DNA of 64,000 bases from Reticulitermes speratus (Eukaryota; Arthropoda; Insecta; Blattodea; Rhinotermitidae). The notes beneath the pieces were generated by a model. The model worked only from the letters and a program-made list of their open reading frames with translations, was not told the origin of the DNA and did no database searches. Shown piece by piece: positions 41,641 to 52,390 of the stretch; position 1 is the stretch's first letter, and each line of letters opens with the position of its first letter. Made by a program: the position numbers and the translations under genes. The stretch lies in the NCBI GenBank assembly GCA_021186555.1, contig JAJKFL010000004.1, positions 13,580,779-13,644,778 of the forward strand. The letters are read 5' to 3'.

Positions 41641-42427
41641 AAGTGGCGTCACGTTACGTTAAACTCCAGTCGAGATTCTTTTCACATATTTCGTGACAGT
41701 CGCTGAGACTTACGAAATAAGCTATGACTTGGGAGCGCCGGGGGGCAGGCGGCGTCCACACAGCACCCCGACGCGAGCTGCAGCAGACGGACGGACCAGC
41801 AGTACAACAGAGTTCACACCGAAAACAACTTGTTACAACTTAATCCTTAAGTACTTCGCCAAGACGCATGAAGGAAAGTTTCTCTCTCCACCAGCCACCC
41901 ACCAACACACTACAGTAAACCCCCCTCCACCCCCTGTAGAACCACAAACAGTCTAATTCCATTCACAAAACTTAAACCAACACTGCATGTCTATATATAC
42001 AAGAACCGCTCACACTTACACATTCATTGAACGTTGTGATGGAGAACAAGGTGGGGTGAGGGGAGTTGAAAAGCGGTATTGCGGTAGGTTAGGAAGAAAG
42101 CGGGAAGTCCCTTTTCACAAGTTTAGAGTTACTGTGATTTATATCCTTACGGGGTTAGGCTGCTATAATGCATCTTCTGTGTGCGTGTATCTGGCCTATT
42201 TACTGCTAAAAGACGAAGGAACAACCGGCGAAGACATAAAAACAGGAAGCAAATCTGGCATTTCTTTGGTTCATTTGGAACTAACCCAAGCCAGCCTTCA
42301 CACCTGTTACACAGTGTCGGTCTCTGCGCTGACAATGCGCTGACTGACACTGCACTTTTCATGTAATTTCGACTTTTTACAGAGGAGGTGAAATTACTTG
42401 TATGTCTGGTAAGAGCAATATGTAACA
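41641..42427. other. Unique sequence, no gene recognised
   Basis: About 790 bp. A 118-codon plus frame (41987-42343) and a 160-codon minus frame entering array B2 overlap, and neither has a recognisable domain. A small inverted repeat (GTAATTTC/GAAATTAC) is at 42363-42398. Confidence 0.4.
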
Positions 42428-45400
42428 TGAGATGAGTATGGATCATTGGTGGAATGATACTGACAGGGGAAACTGAAGTACTGGGAGAGAAACATTGTAC
42501 AGCGTTGGTGGTAGATGGATGAATGAGGGATGGAGCACTGGTGGAATGATACTGACAGGGGAAACTGAAGTACTGGGAGAGAAACATTGTACAGCGTTGG
42601 TGGTAGATGTATGAATGAGTATGGAGCAATGGTGGAATGATACTGACAGGGGAAACTGAAGTACTGGGAGAGAAACATTGTACAGCGTTGGTGGTAGTTG
42701 AATGGTATGAAATGGAGTATCATGGTACGAGAAATTGCGTTGGAAATGAATACATGGACAAGGGATGAAACTGAAGTACTGGATGGAGAAAACATTGTAC
42801 AGCGTTGGTGGTAGATGTATGAATGAGTATGGAGCATGGTGGAATGATACTGACAGGGGAAAACTGAAGTACTGGGAGAAAAACATTATACAGCGTCTGT
42901 GGTAGATGTATGAATGAGTATGGAGCATGGTGGAATGATACTGACAGGGGAAACTGAAGTACTGGGAGAAAAACATTATACAGCGTCTGTGGTAGATGTA
43001 TGAATGAGTATGGAGCATGGTGGAATGATACTGACAGGGGAAAACTGAAGTACTGGGAGAGAAACATTATACAGCGTCGGTGGTAGATGTATGAATGAGT
43101 ATGGAGCATTGGTGGAATGATACTGACAGGGGAAAACTGAAGTACTGGGAGAGAAACATTAACAGCGTCGGTGGTAGATGGTATGAATGAGTATGGAGCA
43201 TTGGTGGAATGATACTGACAGGGGAAAACTGAAGTACTGGGAGAGAACATTGATACAGCGTTGGTGGTAGATGTATGAATGAGTATGGAGCATTGGTGGA
43301 ATGATACTGACAGGGGAAAACTGAAGTATTGGGAGAGATACATTATACAGCGTTGGTGGTAGATGGATGAATGAGTATGGAGCATTGGTGGAATGATACT
43401 GACAGGGGAAAACTGAAGTATTGGGAGAGAAACATTATACAGCGTTGGTGGTAGATGTATGAATGAGTATGGAGCATTGGTGGAATGATACTGACAGGGG
43501 AAAACTGAAGTACTGGGAGAGAAACATTGTACAGCGTTGGTGGTAGATGTATGAATGAGTATGGAGCATTGGTGGAATGATACTGACAGGGGAAAACTGA
43601 AGGACTGGGAGAGATACATTATACAGCGTTGGTGGTAGATGGATGAATGAGTATGGAGCATTGGTGAATGATACTGACAGGGGAAAACTGAAGTATTGGG
43701 AGAGAAACATTATACAGCGTTGGTGGTAGATGTATGAATGAGTATGATGCACTGGTGGAATGATACTGACAGGGGAAAACTGAAGTACTGGAAGAGAAAC
43801 ATTGTACAGCGTTGGTGGTAGATGTATGAATGAGTATGGAGCATTGGTGGAATGATACTGACAGGGGAAAACTGAAGTACTGGGAGAAAAACATTATACA
43901 GCGTTGCTGGTAAATGAATGTTGAGTATGGAGCATTGGTGGAATGATACTGACAGGGGAAAACTGAAGTACTGGGAGAGAAACATTATACAGCGTTGGTG
44001 GTAGATGTATGAATGAGTATGGAGCACTGGTGGAATAGTACTGACAGGGGAAAGCTGAAGTACTGGGAGAGAAACATTATACAGCGTTGGTGGTAGATGT
44101 ATGAATGAGTATGGAGCATTGGTAGAATGATACTGACGGGGGAAAACTGAAGTACTGGGAGAGAAACATTATACAGCGTTGGTGGTAAATGAATGTTGAG
44201 TATGGAGCATTGGTGGAATAATACTGACAGGGGAAAACTTAAGTACTGGGAGAGAAACATTATACAGCGTTGGTGGTAGATGTATGAATGAGTATGGAGC
44301 ACTGGTGGAATGATACTGACAGGGGAACACTGAAGTACTGGGAGAGAAACATTATACAGCGTTGGTGGTAGATGTATCAATGAGTATGGAGCACTGGTGG
44401 AATGATACTGACAGGGGAAAACGGAAGTACTGGGAGAGATACATTATACAGCGTTGGTGGTAGATGTATGAATGAGAATGGAGCATTGGTGGAATGATAC
44501 TCACAGGGGAAAACTGAAGTACTGGGAGAGAAACATTATACAACGTTGGTGGTAGATGATTGAATGAGTATGGAGCATTGATGGAATGATACTGACAGGG
44601 GAAAACTGAAGTACTGGGAGAGAAACATTATACAGCGTTGGTGGTAGATGTATGAATGAGTATGGAGCATTGGTGGAATGATACTGACAGGAGAAAACTA
44701 ATGACAGGGGAAAACTGAAGTACTGGGAGAGAAACATTATACAGCGTTGGTGGTAGATGAATGAATGAGTATGGAGCATTGGTGGAATGATACTAACAGG
44801 GGAAAACTGAAGTACTGGGAGAGAAACATTATACAGCGTTGGTGGTAGATGAATGAATGAGTATGGAGCATTGGTGGAATGATACTGACAGGGGAAAACT
44901 GAAGTACTGGGAGAAAAAAAAATATACAGCGTTGGTGGTAGATGTATGAATGAGTATGGAGCATTGGTGGAATGATACTAACAGGGGAAAACTAATGACA
45001 GGGGAAAACTGAAGTACTGGGAGAGAAACATTATACAGCGTTGGTGGTAGATGAATGAATGAGTATGGAGCATTGGTGGAATGATACTGACAGGGGAAAA
45101 CTGAAGTACTGGGAGAGAAACATTATACAGCGTTGGTGGTAGATGAATGAATGAGTATGGAGCATTGGTGGAATGATACTGACAAGGGAAAACTGAAGTA
45201 CTGGGAGAAAAACATTATACAGAGTTGGTGGTAGATGTATGAATGAGTATGGAGCATTGTTGGAATGATACTGACAGGGGAAAACTGAAGTACTGGGAGA
45301 GAAACATTATACAGCGTTGGTGGTAGATGTATGAATGAGTATGGAGCATTGGTGGAATGATACTGACAGGGGAAAACTGAAGTACTGGGAGAGAAACATT

Positions 45401-45702
45401 ATACAGCGTTGGTGGTAGATGTATGAATGAGTATGGAGCATTGGTGGAATGATACTGACAGGGGAAAAGTGAAGTACTGGGAGTGAAACATTATACAGCG
45501 TTGGTGGTAGATGTATGAATGAGAATGGAGCATTGGTGGAATGATACTGACAGGGGAAACTGAAGTACTGGGAGAAAAACATTATACAGCGTTGGTGGTA
45601 AATGTATGAATGAGTATGGAGCATTGGTGGAATGATATTGACAGGGGAAAACTGAAGTACTGGGAGATAAACATTATACAGCGTCGGTGGTAGGTGAGTG
45701 AA
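42428..45702 (-). repeat. Satellite B array B2 (about 36 copies, minus strand)
   Basis: The same 91-bp monomer as B1, inverted. More single-base changes and insertions occur than in B1, including an interruption at 42700-42760 and short partial duplications at 44700 and 45000 (AACTAATGACAGGGGAAAAC). The start on its own strand (GGTAGGTGAGTGAACTG on plus) matches the first unit of B1 (CACTCACCTACCACCG). Confidence 0.96.
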
Positions 45703-45707
45703 CTGCC

Positions 45708-46468
45708 GCTTGACTGTCGTCAGACAAGCCACGACACCTGCAGCAGCGACACACACAGAACAGCCGCTTGACTGTCGCTAGACAAGCCACGACACCTGCA
45801 GCAGCGACATTCACAGAACTGCCGCTTGACTGTCGCTAGACAAGCCACGACACCTGCAGCAGCGACACATACAGAACTGCCGCTTGACTGTCGCTAGACA
45901 AGCCACAACACCTGCAGCAGCGACACACACAGAACTGCCGCTTGACTGTCGCTGGACAAGCCACGACACCTGCAGCAGCGACATTCACAGAACTGCCGCT
46001 TGACTGTCGCTAGACAAGCCACGACACCTGCAGCAGCGACACACACAGTACAGCAGCGACACACACAGAACTGCCGCTTGACTGTCGCCAGACAAGCCAC
46101 GACACCTGCAGCAGCGACACACACAAAACAGCAGCGACACACACAGAACTGCCACTTGACTGTCGCCAGACAAGCCACGACACCTGCAGCAGCGACACAC
46201 ACAGTACAGCAGCGACACACACAGTACAGCAGCGACACACACAGAACTGCCGCTTGACTGTCGCCAGACAAGCCACGACACCTGCAGCAGCGACACACAC
46301 AGTACAGCAGCGACACACACAGAACTGCCGCTTGACTGTCGCCAGACAAGCCACGACACCTGCAGCAGCGACACACACAGTACAGCAGCGACACACACAG
46401 AACTGCCGCTTGACTGTCGCCAGACAAGCCACGACACCTGCAGCAGCGACACACACAGAACTGCCGCA
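45708..46468. repeat. Satellite K array: 58-bp unit plus 20-bp subunit
   Basis: Base unit AACTGCCGCTTGACTGTCGC, TAGACAAGCCACGACACCTG, CAGCAGCGACACACACAG. In the second half (after about 46045) most units gain one or two copies of a 20-bp block ACAGCAGCGACACACACAGT, giving 78- or 98-bp units. Readings such as CVCRCCRCRGLSGDSQAAVL are open on the minus strand in all frames and are artefacts. Confidence 0.95.
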
Positions 46469-46526
46469 CACAACAAGCATTCGAAACGCAGCATTTGTAA
46501 AAATTAGTTTCGTTTTGTACGGAAAA

Positions 46527-46795
46527 GACCCAGGTGGTTCAGACGTTGTAGTGACTAGGCTATGGCCTGGACGATGCAGGGTTCGACTCCTGGCAGAAGC
46601 ACGAAACTTTTACCTTCCCGAAAACGTCCCCATCAGACATGGGGCCCACCCAGCCTCCAATTCAACAGCACGAGAGGTTATCTCCGTGCGGGTAAGGCGG
46701 CTGACCACTTGTCTCCATCTAGTGACGAGGCTGAGGAAGAGTGGCGCTGTACCTCCACTCCTCCCTACAGGGACAACTTCCCATTTAGTGTGATA
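46527..46795 (+). mobile_element. SINE S1 copy h
   Basis: CCAGGTGGTTCAGACGTTGT (A-box-like), GCAGGGTTCGACTCCTGG (B box), CCCGAAAACGTCCCC, GGGTAAGGCGGCTGACC and CTACAGGGACAACTTCCC in S1 order. It lies next to array K. Confidence 0.85.
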
Positions 46796-47042
46796 CAGCT
46801 CACTTCCAGTCCGCCATAACCTATTATTTCGCTGCGACAGTCTCTGCAATCGATAGAGCTAATACTCAGAACTGGCGGTCACAGTCGTCTTAAGACTACA
46901 GTTTCTGCTAACAAAACAAGACGCTCCCGTAGCTACCTGACGCACACGACAGGTGGCAACGACGTCACTTGAGCTTTGTGACAAAGAAGTGAGGAAGTGT
47001 GGGGCACCACGACTGCCCGCTGAAATGTGGCAACTTCAAATG
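46796..47042. other. Unique sequence
   Basis: About 250 bp between SINE S1 and a pogo-like end. Nothing recognised. Confidence 0.4.
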
Positions 47043-47270
47043 CAGTCGAACCCGGTTATAACGACATCGGTTTACACGACACCTCGTCTAAAATGTCAGA
47101 TATTCTGTGGTACCAATTAATTCCTCATCTTTAACCATAAAATTAAAATCCTCGGTTATAACAACACTCGTTTATAACGACACAAAATATTCAGTCCCCT
47201 TCCATGACGTCATAACGCAGTTCGACTTATTTCGTAACGACACTGACCTATCACAACTGCTCGCTTAAGA
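47043..47270 (+). mobile_element. pogo-like element, left end
   Basis: CAGTCGAACCCGGTTATAAC has the CAGT start and GGTTATAACGAC style of pogo-group ends. TATAACGACA-type motifs recur inside (47155, 47175, 47240). No matching right terminus is visible and no transposase frame is present. Confidence 0.5.
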
Positions 47271-47324
47271 CACCAACAGCACATTAAGTTCAGCTAATGC
47301 GTGCTACCTGCTACGTTCGGTCCA

Positions 47325-47850
47325 GAACGTTTGTCTTGCAGTTTGCTATCCAAAAATACAAACATTAAGATATACAAAAGTATAATTTTGTTTGTTTTGT
47401 ATGGGTGTGAAACTTGGTCTGTCTCACTGAGGGAGGAACATAGGCTGAGGGTGTTCGAGAATAGGGTGCTGAGGGGGATGTTTGGGCCTAAGAGGGACGA
47501 GTTAACGGGGGAGTGGAGAAGACTACATAATGTCTACTCCTTACCAGTCACTATTAGGGCAATCAAATCAAGGAGAACGAGATGGGTAGGGCATGCAGCA
47601 CGTATGGGTCGGAAGGGAAATGTATACAGGGATTTGGCGGGGAAACCTGAAGACAGGAGACGACGTGGAAGATGTAGGTGTAGATGGGAGGGTAATATTA
47701 AAATGGATCTTAAAGATGCAGCATTGGAGGGCGTGAACTGGCTTGATATGCTTCACGTAGACTGTTGTGAACACGGTGATGAACCAACGGGCTCCATACG
47801 ACAAGGGCAAGATCTTGGCGAGCTGAGGGAGTACTCAAAAAGGACTGCAC
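47325..47850 (+). pseudogene. Non-LTR retrotransposon ORF2 C-terminus (degenerate)
   Basis: The open frame reads VLYGCETWSVSLREEHRLRV, FGPKRDELTGEWRRLHN, RTRWVGHAARMGRKGN and NIKMDLKDAALEGVNWLDML. This is the region following the reverse transcriptase domain in many insect LINE ORF2 proteins. The catalytic reverse transcriptase core and endonuclease are absent. Compared with other fragments it lacks a few residues after RRLHN. Although the frame is open for 273 codons, the last 90 or so run through 3' sequence and satellite A, so it is a fragment. The clade cannot be assigned from this piece. Confidence 0.85.
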
Positions 47851-47982
47851 CATGGGAACAGTCAGGAGTACCTACGTATCGCTATAAGCTGCAGCCAATG
47901 GAACCGCGGGTACAGAAAGGTATTCTTGTCTTAACCCACGGTATCTCAAAGCACCTCATGGAGTTCATACCAACAGGAATTT

Positions 47983-48059
47983 TTAACCCTGTAAAGTACA
48001 GTGGTTACTATATGTACCAACAGTTTAACATTCACAAATTCTACGTTCTGCCCACACAG
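47983..48059 (+). mobile_element. Left terminus of a satellite A element with TTAA
   Basis: TTAA (47983-47986) then CCCTGTAAAGTACAGTGG, TTACTATATGTACCAACAG and TTCTACGTTCTGCCCACAC. The CCCTGTAAAG start closely resembles piggyBac-type ends (CCCTAGAAAG in piggyBac itself). It lies just beyond a LINE fragment. Confidence 0.7.
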
Positions 48060-49206
48060 TGTATTTATGTGTTTTGTGTGGATCTCAGAACAAACAGCGA
48101 TTATTTCACTGTACAACATTAACTGACTGGTTTGTATAACTGAGACGGAGTGTGTTTACTGCGCGGTACGGACTGTATTTATGTGTTTTGTGTGGATCTG
48201 AGAACAAACAGCGATTATTTCACTGTACAACATTAACTGACTGGTTTGTGTAACTGAGACGGAGTGTGTTTACTGCGCGGTACGGGCTGTATTTATATGT
48301 TTTGTGTGGATCTCAGAACAAACAGCGATTATTTCACTGTACAGCATTAACTGACTGGTTTGTGTAACTGAGACGGAGTGTGTTTACTGCGCGGTACGGA
48401 CTGTATTTATGTGTTTTGTGTGGATCTCAGAACAAACAGCGATTATTTCACTGTACAGCATTAACTGACTGGTTTGTGTAACTGAGACGGAGTGTGATTA
48501 CTGCGCGGTACGGACTGTATTTATGTGTTTTGTGTGGATCTCAGAACAAACAGCGATTATTTCACTGTACAACATTAACTGACTGGTTTGTATAACTGAG
48601 ACGGAGTGTGTTTACTGCGCGGTACGGACTGTAACCCTCTAAAGCCCAGTGGTTACTATATGTACCACCACGTTTAACATTCACAATTCTACGTTCTGCC
48701 CACACACTGTATTTATGTGTTTTGTGTGGATCTCAGAACAAACAACAATTATTTCACTGTACAACATTAACTGACTGGTTTGTATAACTGAGACGGAGTG
48801 TGTTTACTGCGCGGTATGGACTGTAACCCTCTAAAGCCCAGTGGTTACTATATGTACCACCACGTTTAACATTCACAATTCTACGTTCTTCCCACACACT
48901 GTATTTATGTGTTTTGTGTGGATCTCAGAACAAACAGCGATTACTTCACTGTACAGCATTAACTGACGGTTTGTATTACGGAGACGGAGTGTGTTTACTG
49001 CGCGGTACGGACTATAACCCTCTAAAACCCAGTGGTTACTATATGTACCACCACGTTTAACATTCACAATTCTACGTTCTTCCCACACACTGTATTTATG
49101 TGTTTTGTGTGGATCTCAGAACAAACAGCGATTATTTCACTGTACAACATTAACTGACTGGTTTGTATAACTGAGACGGAGTGTGTTTACTGCGCGGTAC
49201 GGACTG
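48060..49206 (+). repeat. Satellite A array A7 with 192-bp compound units
   Basis: Five ordinary 114-bp monomers are followed by three compound units starting near 48635, 48827 and 49018. Each compound unit consists of the terminal segment beginning CCCTCTAAAGCCCAGTGG or a close variant plus one monomer, a period of 191-192 bp. The boundary GGACTGTAACCCTC looks like a whole short element amplified in tandem. Confidence 0.95.
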
Positions 49207-49219
49207 AATGTTTAAATGT

Positions 49220-50346
49220 ACCAAGCGACCATCACAACGCAGTACAAGCTTTATATTACCAAGTGACCATCACAACGCAGTACAAGCTTTATATTACCAA
49301 GTGACCATCACAACGCAGTACAAGCTTTATATTACCAAGTGACCATCACAACGCAGTACAAGCTTTATATTACCAAGTGACCATCACAACGCAGTACAAG
49401 CTTTATATTACCAAGTGACCATCACAACGCAGTACAAGCTCTATATTACCAAGTGCCCATCACAACGCAGTACAAGCTTTATATTACCAAGTGACCATCA
49501 CAACGCAGTACAAGCTTTATATTACCAAGTGACCATCACAACGCAGTACAAGCTTTATATTACCAAGTGACCATCACAACGCAGTACAAGCTTTATATTA
49601 CCAAGTGACCATCACAACGCAGTACAAGCTTTATATTACCAAGTGACCATCACAACGCAGTACAAGCTTTATATTACCAAGTGACCATCACAACGCAGTA
49701 CAAGCTTTATATTACCAAGTGGCCATCACAACGCAGGACAAGCTTTATATTACCAAGTGACCATCACAACGCAGTACAAGCTTTATATTACCAAGTGACC
49801 ATCACAACGCAGTACAAGCTTTATATTACCAAGTGGCCATCACAACGCAGTACAAGCTTTATATTACCAAGTGGCCATCACAACGCAGTACAAGCTTTAT
49901 ATTACCAAGTGACCATCACAACGCAGTACAAGCTTTATATTACCAAGTGACCATCACAACGCAGTACAAGCTTTATATTACCAAGTGACCATCACAACGC
50001 AGTACAAGCTTTATATTACCAAGTGGCCATCACAACGCAGTACAAGCTTTATATTACCAAGTGGCCATCACAACGCAGTACAAGCTTTATATTACCAAGT
50101 GACCATCACAACGCAGTACAAGCTTTATATTACCAAGTGACCATCACAACGCAGTACAAGCTTTATATTACCAAGTGACCATCACAACGCAGTACAAGCT
50201 TTATATTACCAAGTGACCATCACAACGCAGTACAAGCTTTATATTACCAAGTGACCATCACAACGCAGTACAAGCTTTATATTACCAAGTGACCATCACA
50301 ACGCAGTACAAGCTTTATATTACCAAGTGACCATCACAACGCAGTA
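49220..50346. repeat. Satellite L array, 38-bp unit, about 30 copies
   Basis: Unit GTGACCATCACAACGCAGTA then CAAGCTTTATATTACCAA. Almost invariant apart from GTGGCCATC or GTGCCCATC and single substitutions. It contains AAGCTT once per unit, so HindIII would give a 38-bp ladder. The extreme homogeneity implies recent expansion. Confidence 0.97.
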
Positions 50347-50399
50347 AAGCCCTCGCCATCGCCCACGTGTGCTGCACGTTGTTTCCAGCACTGTGACTG

Positions 50400-50575
50400 T
50401 GCAAGCAATGTAGACCAGCTCTGGGGCCCACCCAGTCTCCTAGATAATGGACTTCGAGGTTCCTTCCCCGGTGGTAAAGCAGCCGGGGCGTGACGCTGGC
50501 CGCTCAACCTCCATCTAGTGCTGAGTTTAAGAATAAGTGGAGCTATAACTCTACTGCCCCTTTATGCCGTTACAT
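50400..50575 (+). mobile_element. SINE S1 copy, 5'-truncated
   Basis: TGTAGACCAGCTCTGGGGCC, GTGGTAAAGCAGCCGGGGCG, AGTGCTGAGTTTAAGAATAA and TTATGCCGTTACAT match the S1 3' two-thirds. The head is missing. Confidence 0.78.
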
Positions 50576-51454
50576 CACGAACAGCGACATCGTTACCGCT
50601 TGCCTGTACACTCTCCAGTGCTTTCACTCCAGAAGCCTCAGCTACGTTCAGCAGGCCCCCACAGCCCCCAAAGTATCTCCAAGGAACGTAATATTTTCAC
50701 TTCATCATCTTTATATAGGGTCATTATTTTATCTGACTACTAGGAGTTGTCACTTCCTGTGGACATCGCCGACTTCCCTGGCGGCTGACTAGCGGTTGGC
50801 AATGACAAATGTTCACTTTCCACACAAAATAATGCCTCCGTATTTATCCTCATCATTACTTTATTAATACTCAAATGTGTGTGGTTGATATTGTGCTTAG
50901 ATTTGCCATTTTCTTTTAAAATTATCTGAAAGTTGATAAAAAAAACTTTTTTGAGTCCCGAAAGATCTGCCAGAGAGTTTGTGAACAAAATGTGACTTGA
51001 TTTGTCAAGACTGCTTAAGGCCACGTTCAACTTTAAATTAACACCAGCCCTACGATTAGTTGTAACAAGTTCCGTTTCCTTACTGTTAACGTCACTCACA
51101 GACGCAGCTCAGAGGGCGACACCGCTGTGACGGCCTGACGGGTTAAACACTTGTCAGATTGTTTACTGTCTAAACACAACTATTATACTGAATAAACAAA
51201 TACATCGGCTACACTGTCTTTCTTAACTGTTCGCGCCAATAGGAGCACGTTTACAGCAAGAGTGACCTATGTCACAGCGACACCGTGTGTCACAAAAAAA
51301 CTGATGCTAATAAAAAGGAATCAAAACAGAACAGAGACGTGACACGTGGGCTGGCACTACAATTAGGCGAATGTTCTTCATGCACGTCTGCCTAAGACAA
51401 TACGCAATGCAGGCTGCCTGCATGGCAAGGCGACATTACGTTCGACGCCTCAGA
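50576..51454. other. Unique sequence; unrecognised 119-codon minus frame
   Basis: About 880 bp. The minus frame 50740-51099 reads MSDVNSKETELVTTNRRAGV at its start, with SLADLSGLKKVFFINFQIIL inside. It is not repetitive and is the most protein-like composition outside the repeats, but I recognise no domain, and no partner exon is evident. I list it only as a candidate to test. Confidence 0.35.
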
Positions 51455-51735
51455 CGTAACGTAAAGCTGTCCCTGGCCACGTCATGACAGCAGGCGTACA
51501 GCTCCATCATTCTTAACCTCGGCACTAGTTGGGTGGAGTTGTCAGTTTCACGCCCCGGTTGCTTTAACCTCGTGGAATGAGACCCTGGTATCCAACGAAC
51601 AGAAGGCTTGGCTGGTCCCAGAGCCAGTCTGGATACTTTGCAGATGAGACAAAATTGTGTTGTTCCTACCGGGATCCGAACTCTGGATCGTCCAACGCAC
51701 AGCCTGCAGTACATGTAACAGCTCATATGGTTAGA
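51455..51735 (-). mobile_element. SINE S1 copy j
   Basis: On the minus strand, the S1 body is present from a decayed A-box region through GAGTTCGGATCCCGG (B box) and TTAAAGCAACCGGGGCGTG to GCCGAGGTTAAGAATG and GGGACAGCTTTACGTTACG. It is near full length. Confidence 0.8.
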
Positions 51736-51774
51736 GCAGTGAACTTAATGATCTGTACTGATCACCAAGTATTA

Positions 51775-52125
51775 TTCGGGTGATCAAATCAAGAAGAATG
51801 AGGTGGGCGTGGCATGTAGCACGTGTGGGTAAGGGGAGAGGTGCATACAGGATTTTGGTGGGGAGACCTGAGGGAAGGAGACCACTTGGAAGACCCAGGC
51901 GTAGATGGGAGGATAATATTAAAATGGATCTTCAAGAAGTGGGATGGGGGCATGGACTGGATTGATATGGCTCAGGATAGGGACAGGTGGCGGGCTGTTG
52001 TGAATGCGGTAATGAACATCGGGTTCCACAAAACGCGGGTAATTTCTTGAATAGCTGAGGAACTGTTAGCTTCTCAAGAAGGACTCTGCTCCACGGAGCT
52101 ATTTAGTTAGTTAGTTAGTTAGTTA
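51775..52125 (+). pseudogene. Non-LTR retrotransposon 3' end with (TTAG)n tail
   Basis: The frame reads [40 protein letters not shown] and [10 protein letters not shown] one-base shift then gives [20 protein letters not shown] ending in a stop near 52048. This is the ORF2 C-terminus followed by a short 3' UTR (GAGGAACTGTTAGCTTCTCA) and about six TTAG units. It is the best-preserved 3' end of the LINE family here and defines its tail. The copy is 5'-truncated and frameshifted. Confidence 0.88.
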
Positions 52126-52390
52126 GTTAGAGCAGTGGTTTTTGTCGAAATCAGCGCGCTCTTTGGAAACACTGTATAACACAACAAGGTGTCTGTCTGT
52201 GGCAATCGCAGCTCACCACCAAATTATACAGGGGCTTGAATTTGGCAGTATGTAGGTTACGAGGCTTATGGTATGTACCATGCCAAATATAATCGAATGG
52301 TCAAGTCATCGCGGTCGCAGTGGTTCTGTCAAGGATGCTGCTTAAGTTTACAACACAGCAAGGACACGTCGAATGTGTGAACAATAGAAC
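52126..52390. other. Unique sequence before array M
   Basis: About 265 bp. Nothing recognised. Confidence 0.4.

Noticed and set aside
47301-48122. 273-codon frame as an intact gene
   Set aside because: Only the ORF2 C-terminal region of a retrotransposon is present, without reverse transcriptase core or endonuclease. The frame then runs into satellite A.
52070-52125. Telomeric TTAGG repeat
   Set aside because: The unit is TTAG, not TTAGG, and it follows a LINE 3' end, so it is the retrotransposon tail.
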